Shown: positions 18,921 through 27,594, counted from the stretch's first letter. The stretch: 64,000 nucleotides of DNA from Leptospira sp. WS4.C2 (GCF_040833985.1 NZ_CP162139.1:3320501-3384500), one strand, 5' to 3'. A program made the numbers and translations. Notes: generated from the letters alone by a model not told the origin.

Positions 18921-20102
18921 TTAAGTAAGGGTGACTGATTTCTCTCCAGTAGGAAGGGAAACCTGGAAACTGGGTTGCGTAATGATAGCTTTTGGTTCCA
19001 AATACACTTTACGATTTCCCATTAATTTCCCTGCAATCGCATCAGGAAAAGAATAAGCGATAATACGTTTCCACACAGATGCGAACTGTTTCACAAAACT
19101 TCCCGTATTGTAGTGTTGGCCATACTTAGCACAAATTTCTTTTAAACGAGGAGCCACTTCACGGTAACGTTTTGCTGGCATTCCAGGAAACATATGGTGT
19201 TCGATTTGATGACTCAAGTGCCCAGTCATTGTATAAAACAATTTACTGCCATCTAAGTTTGAAGAACCTTTGAGTTGTCTCAAATACCACTGCGCTTTTG
19301 ATTCACCAACAATTTCCTCGACAGAAAAGGATTCTGCATTCTCTGTAAAATGACCACAAAAGATCACCGCATAAGTCCAAAGGTTTCTGATTAAATTTGC
19401 GATCATATTCCCAAGAATGATTTTAGGAAAGTTCAAACCGGCAAGAAGTGGAAATAAAATATAATCTTTTACAAGTTGTAATTCAATTTTCTTAAAGAAC
19501 ACAGCCTTAAAATCTTTTAAAGTTCTTTTATTTCTCTGTTTTTTGGGAATTTCCAAGTGTTCTACACGGAATCCATGTGCACCAATTCCCCACTGAAAGT
19601 TCATCGCAAGGAATAAATTGGTGAATGGTTGTGTTAGATGGACCGGTTTCCATTTTTGTCCTTCGGTCAAACGAGTAAAATTATAACCATAGTCATGGTC
19701 TTTGTTTAAAACATTTGTATATGTATGGTGCATATAATTGTGATAAAACTTCCATTGGTGAGCATCACTTACAATGTCCCATTCAAACGTTCTAGAATTG
19801 AAACGAGGGTCATTCATCCAGTCATACTGTCCGTGTAGAACATTATGACCAAGTTCCATATTGTTTATGATTTTTGATATGGAGAGTAACAATGTACCTG
19901 CTACAAAAGAAATTGGTTCAAAACTAAAGTGAATGAGTCCACGACCAAAAATTTCAGTATATCGATAGGTTTTATACATGAATCGGATATGATCTGCATC
20001 TTCCTTTCCTACTTTGGACATCACTTCTTCCCGAAGTGTATCCACTTCTTTTCCAAAGGATTCAATTTCTTCTTTGTTTAATTTTTTGCTAATTGTTCTC
20101 AT
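18921..20102 (-). CDS. Membrane fatty-acid/acyl-CoA desaturase
   Basis: A 393-residue di-iron desaturase. Histidine boxes are HNVLH (86-90), HNYMHH (121-126) and HQIEHH (298-303), with four to six membrane segments between them. The HxxxH / HxxxHH / QIEHH set is that of DesA3- and DesB-like enzymes that insert double bonds into acyl-CoA or lipid chains in the membrane. The gene is 66 bases downstream of a 2Fe-2S flavin reductase, the expected electron donor, and the pair diverges from a DesT-like repressor. Regulation is probably by that repressor through the operator at 21278. Confidence 0.9.
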   Translation of the reverse strand: MRTISKKLNKEEIESFGKEVDTLREEVMSKVGKEDADHIRFMYKTYRYTEIFGRGLIHFSFEPISFVAGTLLLSISKIINNMELGHNVLHGQYDWMNDPRFNSRTFEWDIVSDAHQWKFYHNYMHHTYTNVLNKDHDYGYNFTRLTEGQKWKPVHLTQPFTNLFLAMNFQWGIGAHGFRVEHLEIPKKQRNKRTLKDFKAVFFKKIELQLVKDYILFPLLAGLNFPKIILGNMIANLIRNLWTYAVIFCGHFTENAESFSVEEIVGESKAQWYLRQLKGSSNLDGSKLFYTMTGHLSHQIEHHMFPGMPAKRYREVAPRLKEICAKYGQHYNTGSFVKQFASVWKRIIAYSFPDAIAGKLMGNRKVYLEPKAIITQPSFQVSLPTGEKSVTLT

Positions 20103-20168
20103 TTTTTATTCCTATGATTATTTCTTTTAATTCTGATTCACGAATTTTAGTTTCTATATTGTAAATCT

Positions 20169-21254
20169 CTAGAGTTCTAATTCCAAATTTGATTCCGCAC
20201 GAGAGATACAAATCTGAATGTTTTCTTCACCTAACTCAGATACTTCGTCTTTTGCTAAATCCGTAACAGAACCAGCTGTTTTTTTACAAACACAAGTATG
20301 GCAAATACCCATTCGACATCCACTTTGAGGATAAATTCCTTGGTCTTCTAATTCTTCTAGTAAGGAACGTTCCCCTTTCACTTGGATCGTTTTATGACTT
20401 AGGGAAAGAAATACATCCACGGTTCCTGTTTTTTTGACCTTCAATGTCGATTGACCAGGTAACATAAATAACTCCGACTTCACTTCGTTTCCTTCTAAAA
20501 GAGAAAGAGCCTTGGTTTGCATTGGTGCCGGACCACATACATAAACAGAATAGGATTTTAAATCATCAGTATACTTCTGTAAAATTTCTTTGGTTAAAAA
20601 ACCGGAATCGTATCCTTCTTTAGGAAGATCCGAAAAAACATAACGAATTTCTAACCAGCCTGTGACTTTTGCGATCTCTTCTAAGGAAGAACGTAAGATG
20701 ATATCTTCAAAAGACCTAACGAAGTATAGAAGAGTAGCTTTACCATTGTATTTCAATTTTTGAAGTTGTTTTAGAATGGAATGAATAGGAGTGATTCCAC
20801 TTCCACCAGCCAAAAATAAAAGTTTAGAAGGTGCAGTTTTTGGAAGGACAAACTCACCAGAAGCCTCACCCAATTCCAACAAATCACCTTTTTTGATATT
20901 TTGGTTGATAAAGTTGGAAACAAGACCACCTGACTGGCGTTTTACTGTAATTGATAAATACTTCTCTCCAGGAACAGAGGACAAAGAATAAAATCTGGTC
21001 ACTCGCCTTCCCGCAATCTCTACAGTGACAGGAACATGTTGCCCTGCGATAAATCCTTTCCATAACCAATTGGGTTTCAAAACCAATGTTCTTGCATCCG
21101 CAGTTTCTTCATGGATGGCAACAACCTTTGCCTTGATCGCAGTTACAGAAAACCTCGGATTGATTTCTCCGAGAAGAAAATCCGCCCACTCTTTCGGTTG
21201 TAGGAAATTCAGAAATTCCTTGGGTTCGTTGTAGATAAAAGGAAATGTTTTCAT
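20169..21254 (-). CDS. Ferredoxin reductase with C-terminal 2Fe-2S domain (desaturase electron donor)
   Basis: A 361-residue protein. An FAD-binding barrel (RFYSLSSVPGEK near 90) is followed by an NAD(P)-binding domain (LFLAGGSGITPIHSIL near 150) and a plant-type ferredoxin domain with CRMGICHTC and a fourth Cys near the end (NIQICIS). It would pass electrons from NAD(P)H to the desaturase. The same arrangement occurs in the Pseudomonas desCB pair and in mycobacterial Rv3230c with DesA3. The N-terminal 40 residues are hydrophilic with no signal. The operator at 21278-21295 lies 24 bases before the start codon. Confidence 0.9.
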   Translation of the reverse strand: MKTFPFIYNEPKEFLNFLQPKEWADFLLGEINPRFSVTAIKAKVVAIHEETADARTLVLKPNWLWKGFIAGQHVPVTVEIAGRRVTRFYSLSSVPGEKYLSITVKRQSGGLVSNFINQNIKKGDLLELGEASGEFVLPKTAPSKLLFLAGGSGITPIHSILKQLQKLKYNGKATLLYFVRSFEDIILRSSLEEIAKVTGWLEIRYVFSDLPKEGYDSGFLTKEILQKYTDDLKSYSVYVCGPAPMQTKALSLLEGNEVKSELFMLPGQSTLKVKKTGTVDVFLSLSHKTIQVKGERSLLEELEDQGIYPQSGCRMGICHTCVCKKTAGSVTDLAKDEVSELGEENIQICISRAESNLELEL

Positions 21255-21277
21255 TTTGGCCTCATATTTCGCATTTA

Positions 21278-21295
21278 AGTGAACACTCGTTCACA
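21278..21295. promoter_or_regulatory. DesT/FabR-type operator 1, upstream of the reductase-desaturase operon
   Basis: AGTGAACACTCGTTCACA: arms GTGAAC and GTTCAC around ACTC. The Pseudomonas DesT site, as I recall it, is AGTGAACGCTTGTTGACT, so the match is close. Its position just before the reductase start suits repression of that operon by the TetR protein encoded divergently at 21405. Confidence 0.75.
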
Positions 21296-21375
21296 GAGAT
21301 ATTTAATAGTGTTAATTTACGTTGTTAGATACGTCAACCCCAAAACCGTGTTTTAGTCCTTGCTTTTTGAAAAAA

Positions 21376-21393
21376 AGTGAACAATCGTTTACT
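21376..21393. promoter_or_regulatory. DesT/FabR-type operator 2, upstream of the repressor gene
   Basis: AGTGAACAATCGTTTACT, with arms AGTGAAC and GTTTACT (one mismatch), ends 11 bases before the repressor ATG. It shares nearly all positions with operator 1, 98 bases away. It overlaps the ribosome-binding region, so autoregulation is the natural reading. Confidence 0.7.
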
Positions 21394-21404
21394 GAATTCA
21401 ACCG

Positions 21405-22022
21405 ATGAAACTCAACAAACGATATGCACAGAAGCTCCGAACCCACAGCAATCTGTTGGAAGGTGCCTTGCGCCTCATGGGAGAAGAGAAAGGGCTTGGA
21501 GACCTAAGCCTTCGCGAAGTGGCGGGAGAGGCGGGAATTGTGCCTGCGGCCTTCTATCGGCATTTCAAGAATATGGAAGAGTTGGGTTTGTCCCTTGTGG
21601 ATGACTGCGGAGGCCGAATCCAGGCCATTGTGGGAGATGCCAGAAACAAAGGTGCTTATAAATCTGCCTTGCGGCTGACCATTGGGTTTTTCTTCGATTA
21701 CGTAGCAAACAACCGGTCCCTGTTTCGTTTCATCGCTAGAGAACGAACGGGGGGAAATCAAAAGATCCGAGAAAAGATTCGAGAATCCATGAAGGCCATT
21801 GCCGCAGAACTAGCCAAAGACATGCGTATGCCAAAAATGATTTCTGAAGGAGACATCCAATTTGCCTCAGAGCTGATTGTTAGCCTCTGTTTTCAAATGG
21901 CCTCGGACTTTTTAGATCTTGCAACCGATGCCCATTCTGAAATGAGAAAACTAAAACTACAAACGATCAAACAGGTTCGATTGGTTTTTATTGGAACGAT
22001 TCGAGGGCGAAAACGAAGATAA
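21405..22022 (+). CDS. TetR-family repressor, DesT/FabR-like (unsaturated fatty acid regulator)
   Basis: A 205-residue protein. The helix-turn-helix LSLREVAGEAGIVPAAFYRH (residues 35-54) followed by FKNMEELGLSLVDD is nearly the DesT/FabR form. Regulators of this group sense the ratio of unsaturated to saturated acyl-CoA and repress desaturase genes. The C-terminal helices (residues 85-195) form the ligand and dimer part. The gene is divergent from a reductase-desaturase operon and two matching operators lie between them, which supports the assignment strongly. The second operator suggests that it represses itself. Confidence 0.87.
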   Translation: MKLNKRYAQKLRTHSNLLEGALRLMGEEKGLGDLSLREVAGEAGIVPAAFYRHFKNMEELGLSLVDDCGGRIQAIVGDARNKGAYKSALRLTIGFFFDYVANNRSLFRFIARERTGGNQKIREKIRESMKAIAAELAKDMRMPKMISEGDIQFASELIVSLCFQMASDFLDLATDAHSEMRKLKLQTIKQVRLVFIGTIRGRKRR

Positions 22023-22048
22023 AACAACCTTGGGGAACGAAAACTTTT

Positions 22049-23863
22049 TTAAGTATTTTTATCCTTAGTATTTTGCGGGAAAGAAATCATGATATTCAAC
22101 CCTTCTCCCTTTTTAGAAACAGAAGAGAAAACTCCTTTTAATTGGGAGGTTAAACTGCGAATTAACTCATAACCAAAATGATTTCCTTTTTCGATATTCA
22201 CCGAATCCGGCAAACCCTCTCCATCATCTCCAACCGATAAAATAATATTTTCATTTGAACGGGATAAATGAATGCGGATGTCTCCACCTTTATCATTAGG
22301 ATAGGCATATTTTAATGCATTAGTTAATAATTCGTTGAGGATTAGTCCCAGTGGCAACGTACGTTTTAAATCCAAACGAACATCATCCAACTTCACATCA
22401 AATTTTATTTTTGTTGGATTGAGAACAAAAATATCATGAAGGCTAAACACCAAATCTTCAATGTACTTACGAAGATCCACAGACTCCAAATCTTCGGATT
22501 GGTAAAGGTTTTCATACACCTTGGACATAGACATGATCCTAGATTGTGCATTTAAAAACGATTGTTTTGCGACTTCATTTTCAACCTTAAAGGATTCTAA
22601 ATTCAGAAGTCCAGAAATGATAGCGAGAGTATTTTTAACGCGATGTTGTAGTTCTTTCAGAAGAACATCTTTTTCTTCTAAAGACTTTGCCAATCGACCT
22701 TCTATGTCCAAAATTTTTGTGACATCCAAGTTAATCCACAAATTGAAACGTTCTCCGGCAATTTCAAAGGTTTGGCTAAAAACGAGAACTTCAAACTTGG
22801 TTCCATCAGCATGTCCGACAGACATCCTTTCCCCAGATAACCGTCCTTTTTCCTGATAGATTTTATTCAATTGTTCTATCTGTTCTGGATTACTCCAGGC
22901 TTTAAACTCTTCTGTTTTTTTGCCAACAACCTTGGCTTTTTCCAATCGAAAGATAGTCTCCATAGAAGAGTTCACATCTAGATATGTTCCATCCTTGACT
23001 GTGGAGATAGCCATTGCAATGGGGCTCAGTTGGAAAACCTTTGCATACAGACTTTCTCCATCTTTTGGTGGGACCATAACGGGAGTGTCAGGTGTTTCTC
23101 GAAATACAATCACGATCCCGTTTAGATTTTTTTCCGTATCCAAAATCGGAGATATGGTTTCGGTAACATGTGTTTCACGACCGGTGCGAGAAACGATTAT
23201 CAAATCATTTCTCCGTTCAGTCTGAAGTAATTCGGTGGATGAATTTAAAAAAGAATAGGATACTCTAATTCTTGCATCCGCTTGCACCAAATATAAAAAA
23301 GAAGTAAGATCCTTTTCAAATACTTCGGATTTTTGATAACCCAACATATCCAAAGCTTTATGATTGATTTCTCGAATTAATCCTTCTGGAGACAGAACAA
23401 TCACGCCATCCCCCATGGCCTCAAAAGTGATTCGAAGCTCTTTCTCTCTAAAAGCTAACGTTTGTTCTGCCTGATATAGTTGGAGCGCCGATTTAATCAT
23501 ACACTCAACAATTTCTGGGCTTGAAATCTTTGGAACATAACCGTAGTGTTTTATTTTACAAACTCGATCGAGTACCTTTTTGTCAGAATAACCACTAACA
23601 AAAAGAATCGGAATTTCTCTGATTTTGAGAATTCTTTCGGCTAACTGTACTCCGTCCTCTTGGTCAGAGAGATTAATGTCCATTAGCACTAAATCTACCT
23701 TTTCGCCAGAAGTTACGGAAGCAATGGCATCATCAGCGTTAGAAACATACTGAACAGAATACCCTTTTGACTTCAGAAATTCGGCCTGGGAAACCGCCAA
23801 GATAGCTTCATCCTCTACAAGGAGGATGTGACCTAAACTATGTTTGATTTCGGTAAGCTTCAT
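22049..23863 (-). CDS. Hybrid sensor kinase: receiver, two PAS domains, HisKA_2 kinase
   Basis: A 604-residue soluble protein with no membrane segments. An N-terminal receiver (residues 10-125) has the acidic pair VEDE and phosphoacceptor Asp62 in LVLMDINL. PAS domains follow at about 140-260 (ITFEAMGDGVIVLSPEG) and 275-390 (VFQLSPIAMAISTV). The kinase core has LQHRVKNTLAIISGLLNLES, a HisKA_2 phosphorylation helix, then an HATPase domain with NELLTNALKYAYP and GDDGEGLPD. Receiver-first kinases of this kind usually take phosphate from another kinase or couple to an output regulator. No partner is adjacent. It ends 26 bases from the convergent repressor gene. Confidence 0.9.
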   Translation of the reverse strand: MKLTEIKHSLGHILLVEDEAILAVSQAEFLKSKGYSVQYVSNADDAIASVTSGEKVDLVLMDINLSDQEDGVQLAERILKIREIPILFVSGYSDKKVLDRVCKIKHYGYVPKISSPEIVECMIKSALQLYQAEQTLAFREKELRITFEAMGDGVIVLSPEGLIREINHKALDMLGYQKSEVFEKDLTSFLYLVQADARIRVSYSFLNSSTELLQTERRNDLIIVSRTGRETHVTETISPILDTEKNLNGIVIVFRETPDTPVMVPPKDGESLYAKVFQLSPIAMAISTVKDGTYLDVNSSMETIFRLEKAKVVGKKTEEFKAWSNPEQIEQLNKIYQEKGRLSGERMSVGHADGTKFEVLVFSQTFEIAGERFNLWINLDVTKILDIEGRLAKSLEEKDVLLKELQHRVKNTLAIISGLLNLESFKVENEVAKQSFLNAQSRIMSMSKVYENLYQSEDLESVDLRKYIEDLVFSLHDIFVLNPTKIKFDVKLDDVRLDLKRTLPLGLILNELLTNALKYAYPNDKGGDIRIHLSRSNENIILSVGDDGEGLPDSVNIEKGNHFGYELIRSLTSQLKGVFSSVSKKGEGLNIMISFPQNTKDKNT

Positions 23864-24032
23864 GGATTATTCTACCGAAATTATCGCTTAGGCTCTAGAA
23901 TTGCAATCGATTAAGAGGCCAATTTTTTGCAAAAAAAAGGGAGATACATGCAATAAAATAGGAATCAAACAAACCGCTACAAAAAACAGGATTTTGATTT
24001 TTATTCATCAGATGACAGGTATTATGTTGCAG

Positions 24033-24066
24033 TATTTTCACAAACAATTGTTTGTTTGTGAAAATA
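24033..24066. repeat. 15-bp perfect palindrome with TTGT loop
   Basis: TATTTTCACAAACAA (24033-24047) pairs exactly with 24052-24066. A second register, ACAAACAATTGTTTGT at 24040-24055, is a perfect 16-bp palindrome with no spacer. No T-run follows, so it is not a terminator. It lies in the 229-base gap between the hybrid kinase start and the TRL remnant; a dimeric repressor site or an mRNA stem is possible. The rest of the gap is AT-rich and I see nothing else in it. Confidence 0.65.
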
Positions 24067-24092
24067 TTCTTCAAATTGAAATGTAGCTTTAA

Positions 24093-24469
24093 TTGAAAAT
24101 TTACCTATTACTAATTCTGAATATCATCTTTTGTTTTCAATGTAATAGTTTTAATATGTTATATGAAACCTCTGCAAATGAAAATACAAATCCAACTCGA
24201 GAATATGCTACGACTGCACCAGTGTGGAAAGGTGGTTTATTTTATCATAAAATACAACACCTGGACCGATCGGCATTGGGGCAGAACCTAAATTAGAGGG
24301 GAAATCATGCAATGTTTCTTACCTAAACTTATTTTCGTTTGGAAATTCGAGAATTGAAACTGCAAAGAAGAACGGGAATATTCAAAAAATTGCCTTTGTA
24401 AATAGAGAGTCTCTCTCAATTTCGGGAATTCTGTTTTACAGAAAATTTATCGTTGTTTGGGTTGAATGA
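24093..24469 (+). pseudogene. Frameshifted TRL-family lipoprotein
   Basis: A TTG-started frame encodes a lipoprotein signal (LLLILNIIFCFQC) and continues to PVWKGGLFYHKI. The reading then passes to another frame near 24255, where TPGPIGIGAEPKLEGKSC and then SYLNLFSFGNSRIETAKKNG and IQKIAFVNRESLSISGI follow, ending at TGA 24467-24469. The second part is the TRL-like domain (G-x-C, SFGDxSI, IxxVD). Together they form one protein of about 125 residues broken by an indel of one or two bases. A sequencing error would look the same. The role of TRL proteins is unknown. Confidence 0.7.
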
Positions 24470-24470
24470 A

Positions 24471-24698
24471 TTGTTCTATCCCAGGCTAAAACAAATACAA
24501 CTAGCTTTTGTTATATTAACTATTGCGATTTTTCAATTTCCACTTTCTGCAAAAGGATGGGTTCCTGGAATTCATTTAGAAATAAAACCGCTCCGTTGGT
24601 TTGGAATTCATGTAAGTCGTTTGTTCTATCACATGGGAGGTGATAGAATCGCGTTCTTCATTGAATTTTTAAAAAGTTTTGGTGAAGAAGGCTTTTGA
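24471..24698 (+). CDS. Small hypothetical protein, probable signal peptide
   Basis: About 75 residues if started at the TTG at 24471; an earlier in-frame TTG at 24453 lies inside the TRL remnant. A hydrophobic stretch (QLAFVILTIAIFQFPLSA) is followed by KGWVPGIHLEIKPLRWFGIH and HMGGDRIAFFIEFLKSFG. I do not recognise it. Its place directly after the TRL remnant suggests one former operon. Weak start and no clear ribosome site. Confidence 0.4.
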   Translation: MFYPRLKQIQLAFVILTIAIFQFPLSAKGWVPGIHLEIKPLRWFGIHVSRLFYHMGGDRIAFFIEFLKSFGEEGF

Positions 24699-24744
24699 AA
24701 AATCCTAGAGTGAAGGTTGGTGTTTAATTAATATTTTTGGAGGA

Positions 24745-25149
24745 TTAAAGTTCAGGCTCAAAGTATGCTAAATTTTCCGGACCCTCATGGATCACTATTC
24801 GACGGATCCTTCCCTGGGAAGCCTGAACTTCATCCTTCAAACCAGAGTAAAACCACCGAGCCACATTCTCTGAGGTTGGGTTAATCGTCTTAAAGTCTGG
24901 GTGATCATTGATTAGGATATGATCGATGGAATGAACAAGTTCCATCAGTTTGGTTCGAGCAGTTAGAAAATCGTAGGAAATCCCATCGGGGCGAATGTTG
25001 GAATTCCCCTCCAAAAATACCTCCACCTTCCAGGAATGGCCGTGGATGGGTTCATCTGAGCCATCGGCAAAATACTGGTAGAGGAAATGGGCCGACTCAA
25101 ACCGTCCCTCGATCCGGACATAAAATTTCCCGTTTTCTTGGGTAAACAT
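24745..25149 (-). CDS. queD: 6-carboxy-tetrahydropterin synthase (QueD/PTPS family)
   Basis: 134 residues from the ATG at 25147-25149. FESAHFLYQY gives the first zinc histidine, and IHGHSWKVEVFLEG supplies HGH, the second and third zinc ligands. The catalytic His/Asp region is SIDHILIND, and PTSENVARWFY with IVIHEGPENLAYFE completes the pterin pocket. QueD makes 6-carboxytetrahydropterin for queuosine; folate-type PTPS proteins look alike. The longer frame to 25278 adds 43 unrelated residues and overlaps the divergent DUF1858 gene, so it is rejected. A short TTG extension is possible. Confidence 0.82.
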   Translation of the reverse strand: MFTQENGKFYVRIEGRFESAHFLYQYFADGSDEPIHGHSWKVEVFLEGNSNIRPDGISYDFLTARTKLMELVHSIDHILINDHPDFKTINPTSENVARWFYSGLKDEVQASQGRIRRIVIHEGPENLAYFEPEL

Positions 25150-25212
25150 TCCATTGACGAATAGAGCATAGTCCAATATTTGTATAGTAATTTCCTTTCG
25201 AGGGTTCTTAAG

Positions 25213-25434
25213 ATGACTGAAACAACAAAACCGCGCTTTTTTAAAGAAATGACTGTGGGCGAGGCGATCGCAATCCACCCAGAAGCAGGTCTAGTTTTCT
25301 CCAGCTACCATTTAGGTGGATGTTCACATTGCTCCATCAATGAAGTAGAAACCATTGAACAAGTTTGTATGGGTTATGGTGTAGAGGTAGACACTCTCAT
25401 CGATTCACTGAACAACCTTTTCTCTGAAGAATAA
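25213..25434 (+). CDS. DUF1858-type small protein with CxxC
   Basis: 73 residues from the ATG at 25213. MTVGEAIAIHPEAGLVFSSY followed by GGCSHC and a long C-terminal helix matches the DUF1858/ScdA-N-like domain: threonine-valine-glycine start, conserved proline, and a C-x-x-C. These are small hybrid-cluster- or nitrosative-stress-associated domains, often stand-alone. It diverges from queD with 63 bases between the starts. Confidence 0.75.
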   Translation: MTETTKPRFFKEMTVGEAIAIHPEAGLVFSSYHLGGCSHCSINEVETIEQVCMGYGVEVDTLIDSLNNLFSEE

Positions 25435-25456
25435 ACTTCTAACTTTCGCTACCGCA

Positions 25457-25473
25457 GGGCCTAAGTCAGGCCC
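25457..25473 (+). terminator. Possible terminator after the DUF1858 gene
   Basis: GGGCCT and AGGCCC pair around a five-base loop 22 bases after the stop codon. The downstream stretch ACATGTTTTCATTTCC is only moderately T-rich, so termination may be partial. Confidence 0.5.
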
Positions 25474-25558
25474 ACATGTTTTCATTTCCCGCCCAAACTA
25501 AAATTCGTAATTCTACGATGGTAAAATACTTTGTACATTTCCAAAATAAGGGAACGCG

Positions 25559-25969
25559 TTGGACAACTTAACTTATAGTATACCGGGGTTATTGTTTCCT
25601 GCGATTTCCTTACTCATGCTTGCCTATACCAATCGATTTTTTGGACTGGCAAAACTTTCGAGACAACTTTTATCAGAATATGAAAAATCAAAAACTGAAA
25701 TATTAGAAAAACAAATTCACAACTTAAGATTTCGAATTTCTTTGATATTGTATTCTCAAAGTGCAGGAATCTTTAGTTTGATTTTATGTACCTGCTCCAT
25801 GGGTATGATTCCATTTTATAACATTGTGGCTTGGATTCTATTTGTTTCTTCACTTTTGTTTATGGTGATCTCTCTCTTCCTTGCTCTGATTGAAATCCAT
25901 TTATCTGTAACAGCCTTGGATATCGAAAGAAACTCGATATTGAATCCAATATCAAGAAGAGAAAAATAG
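25559..25969 (+). CDS. DUF2721 family membrane protein
   Basis: 136 residues, started at TTG with AAGGGA seven bases upstream. Three membrane segments are predicted (about 8-22, 62-82, 88-112) with a basic cytoplasmic loop between the first two. SLLMLAYTNRFFGLAKLSR is the DUF2721 start, and SVTALDIERNSI the end. The function of the family is unknown. No close neighbour on the same strand. Confidence 0.7.
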   Translation: MDNLTYSIPGLLFPAISLLMLAYTNRFFGLAKLSRQLLSEYEKSKTEILEKQIHNLRFRISLILYSQSAGIFSLILCTCSMGMIPFYNIVAWILFVSSLLFMVISLFLALIEIHLSVTALDIERNSILNPISRREK

Positions 25970-26098
25970 TTTTTATTGTATTCTAACTTATATTGTTTAG
26001 AAAGAATTAAGGTGCACCGATTCAAATCATTCGTTTTTATAGAAAGATACTAACAAATTCATTTATCGCATAAAAAATCATTAAAATACCATCTATGA

Positions 26099-27109
26099 TT
26101 AGATACGAATGACAATCTTGCCAAAATGAGATCCAGATCGTAAGTATCGGATTGCTTCTGCCGACTCTTCCAACGAAAACACTTTATCTACTATAGGACG
26201 TAATCCAGAAATTTCAATTGCTTGGTTCATTTCGATAAAGGCTTTTCTTCCTCCAACAACGAGACCTTGGATTTTCAAATTGTTCATCACTGCAGGAAGT
26301 AAATTCAATTCTCCTGATTTACCCGCAAGAATTCCAATCAAATGGATCACACCAAACGGACGACAGGCGGCGATCGATTGTTCCAAGGTTCCGGCTCCCC
26401 CCACTTCAATGATATGGTCGGCACCCACTTTTTCTGTGATCCGGCGGACTTCCTTTCCCCATTCTGGTGTTTCTTTATAATTGACTAAATAATCTGCACC
26501 TAGTCCTTTTCCTCGTTCCAATTTTTCGCCACTGGAAGAAGTAAGGATTACTTTGGCACCGACAAGTTTAGCAAACTGCAAAGCAAAAATAGAAACACCA
26601 CCTGTTCCCTGTACAACGACAAATTCACCCGGTTTTAAATTGCTGAATTGAAAAAGACCAGACCATGCAGTGAGTGCGGCACATGGCAAAGTTGCCGCTT
26701 CTTCATAAGATAAATGTAAAGGAATACGAACAAGACCAGTCTCTGGCACTAAAGCTAACTCCCGCAAGGTTCCCGGAAGTGGGCCTCCAATGGTATGACG
26801 CATTTCTGCATGAGTTGCATCTCTAGCAATCCACTTAGGAGCAAAGATGAGAAGGACTCGATCTCCCTCTGCCCATTCTGTTACTTGAGAACCAATCTTT
26901 ATTACCTCTCCTGCTCCATCACTACATGGTACAAGTGGAAGTGGAAACTTAGGATTATATTTTCCTTCGACAACTAATGAGTCTCGGTAATTTAAGGAGG
27001 CAGCTCGCAAACGAACCAAAACTTCTGTCGGACCTGGATCTTTCGGATCAGGAACGTCAATCACTTCTAGATGATCCAAACCAAAACGAGAGATCTGCGC
27101 TTGTTTCAT
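26099..27109 (-). CDS. Zinc-type alcohol dehydrogenase / quinone oxidoreductase family protein
   Basis: A 336-residue MDR-superfamily enzyme. The GroES-like half has LNYRDSLVVEGKYNPKFPLPLVPCSDGAGEV, of which YRDSL and PCSDGAGEV are diagnostic; the Rossmann half has GTGGVSIFALQFAKLVGA for NAD(P) binding. The structural four-cysteine zinc lobe is missing, so it is nearer quinone or enoyl reductases than classical alcohol dehydrogenases. The substrate is unknown. The VOC gene lies 53 bases upstream on the same strand. Confidence 0.82.
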   Translation of the reverse strand: MKQAQISRFGLDHLEVIDVPDPKDPGPTEVLVRLRAASLNYRDSLVVEGKYNPKFPLPLVPCSDGAGEVIKIGSQVTEWAEGDRVLLIFAPKWIARDATHAEMRHTIGGPLPGTLRELALVPETGLVRIPLHLSYEEAATLPCAALTAWSGLFQFSNLKPGEFVVVQGTGGVSIFALQFAKLVGAKVILTSSSGEKLERGKGLGADYLVNYKETPEWGKEVRRITEKVGADHIIEVGGAGTLEQSIAACRPFGVIHLIGILAGKSGELNLLPAVMNNLKIQGLVVGGRKAFIEMNQAIEISGLRPIVDKVFSLEESAEAIRYLRSGSHFGKIVIRI

Positions 27110-27162
27110 AAAAATCCCTTTGCTAATATCTATTTTTTAATCAAACTGCATTCGATTCAAAA

Positions 27163-27594
27163 TTATTTATTGAGAACGATTTCGCCTTTTTGATTTAACG
27201 GGAAAAAGGGATTGTATGCCACTTCAAATATATGGCCATCTGGATCCTGAAAATATGCACTATAACCACCCCAAAAAACTTTCTGCGGTTCTTTGAGAAT
27301 TTTTGCACCTAACTTTCTTACTTTGTCGATCACGGAATCCACTTCAACTTCACTAGAGAGATTTTGCGCTAATGTGATTCCAGAAAACTCTTGGCGTTTC
27401 TGAAAAGGAATTCCTATGTCTTTTGCCAAATCCTCCTCACCAAACAGACCGAAGACAACTGCGCCAATTTGAAAAAAAGCAACACTATCGTTACTTTCTT
27501 CAGATCGTTTCCAACCCAGACCTTTTTCGTAAAAGTCGATGGAACGTTGTAAATTGGAGACTCCTAAGGTGATTAAATTGATTCTTGGAAACAT
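27163..27594 (-). CDS. VOC family (glyoxalase-like) protein
   Basis: 143 residues with the two paired beta-alpha-beta-beta-beta modules of the vicinal oxygen chelate fold. The start INLITLGVSNLQRSIDFYEKGLGWK and the end GGYSAYFQDPDGHIFEVAYNP are typical; only short parts are diagnostic, such as DPDGHIFEV. The expected metal ligands are partly present (Glu in FEVAYN). Members include glyoxalases, dioxygenases and resistance proteins; no substrate is suggested. Confidence 0.8.
   Translation of the reverse strand: MFPRINLITLGVSNLQRSIDFYEKGLGWKRSEESNDSVAFFQIGAVVFGLFGEEDLAKDIGIPFQKRQEFSGITLAQNLSSEVEVDSVIDKVRKLGAKILKEPQKVFWGGYSAYFQDPDGHIFEVAYNPFFPLNQKGEIVLNK

Noticed and set aside
22049..23863. 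Hybrid kinase as regulator of the neighbouring desaturase locus
   Set aside because: It is convergent with the TetR gene and has no output domain; proximity alone is no evidence.
25150..25278. Longer QueD frame
   Set aside because: The 43 added residues are unlike the family and lie across the start of the DUF1858 gene; standard QueD length is reached from 25149.
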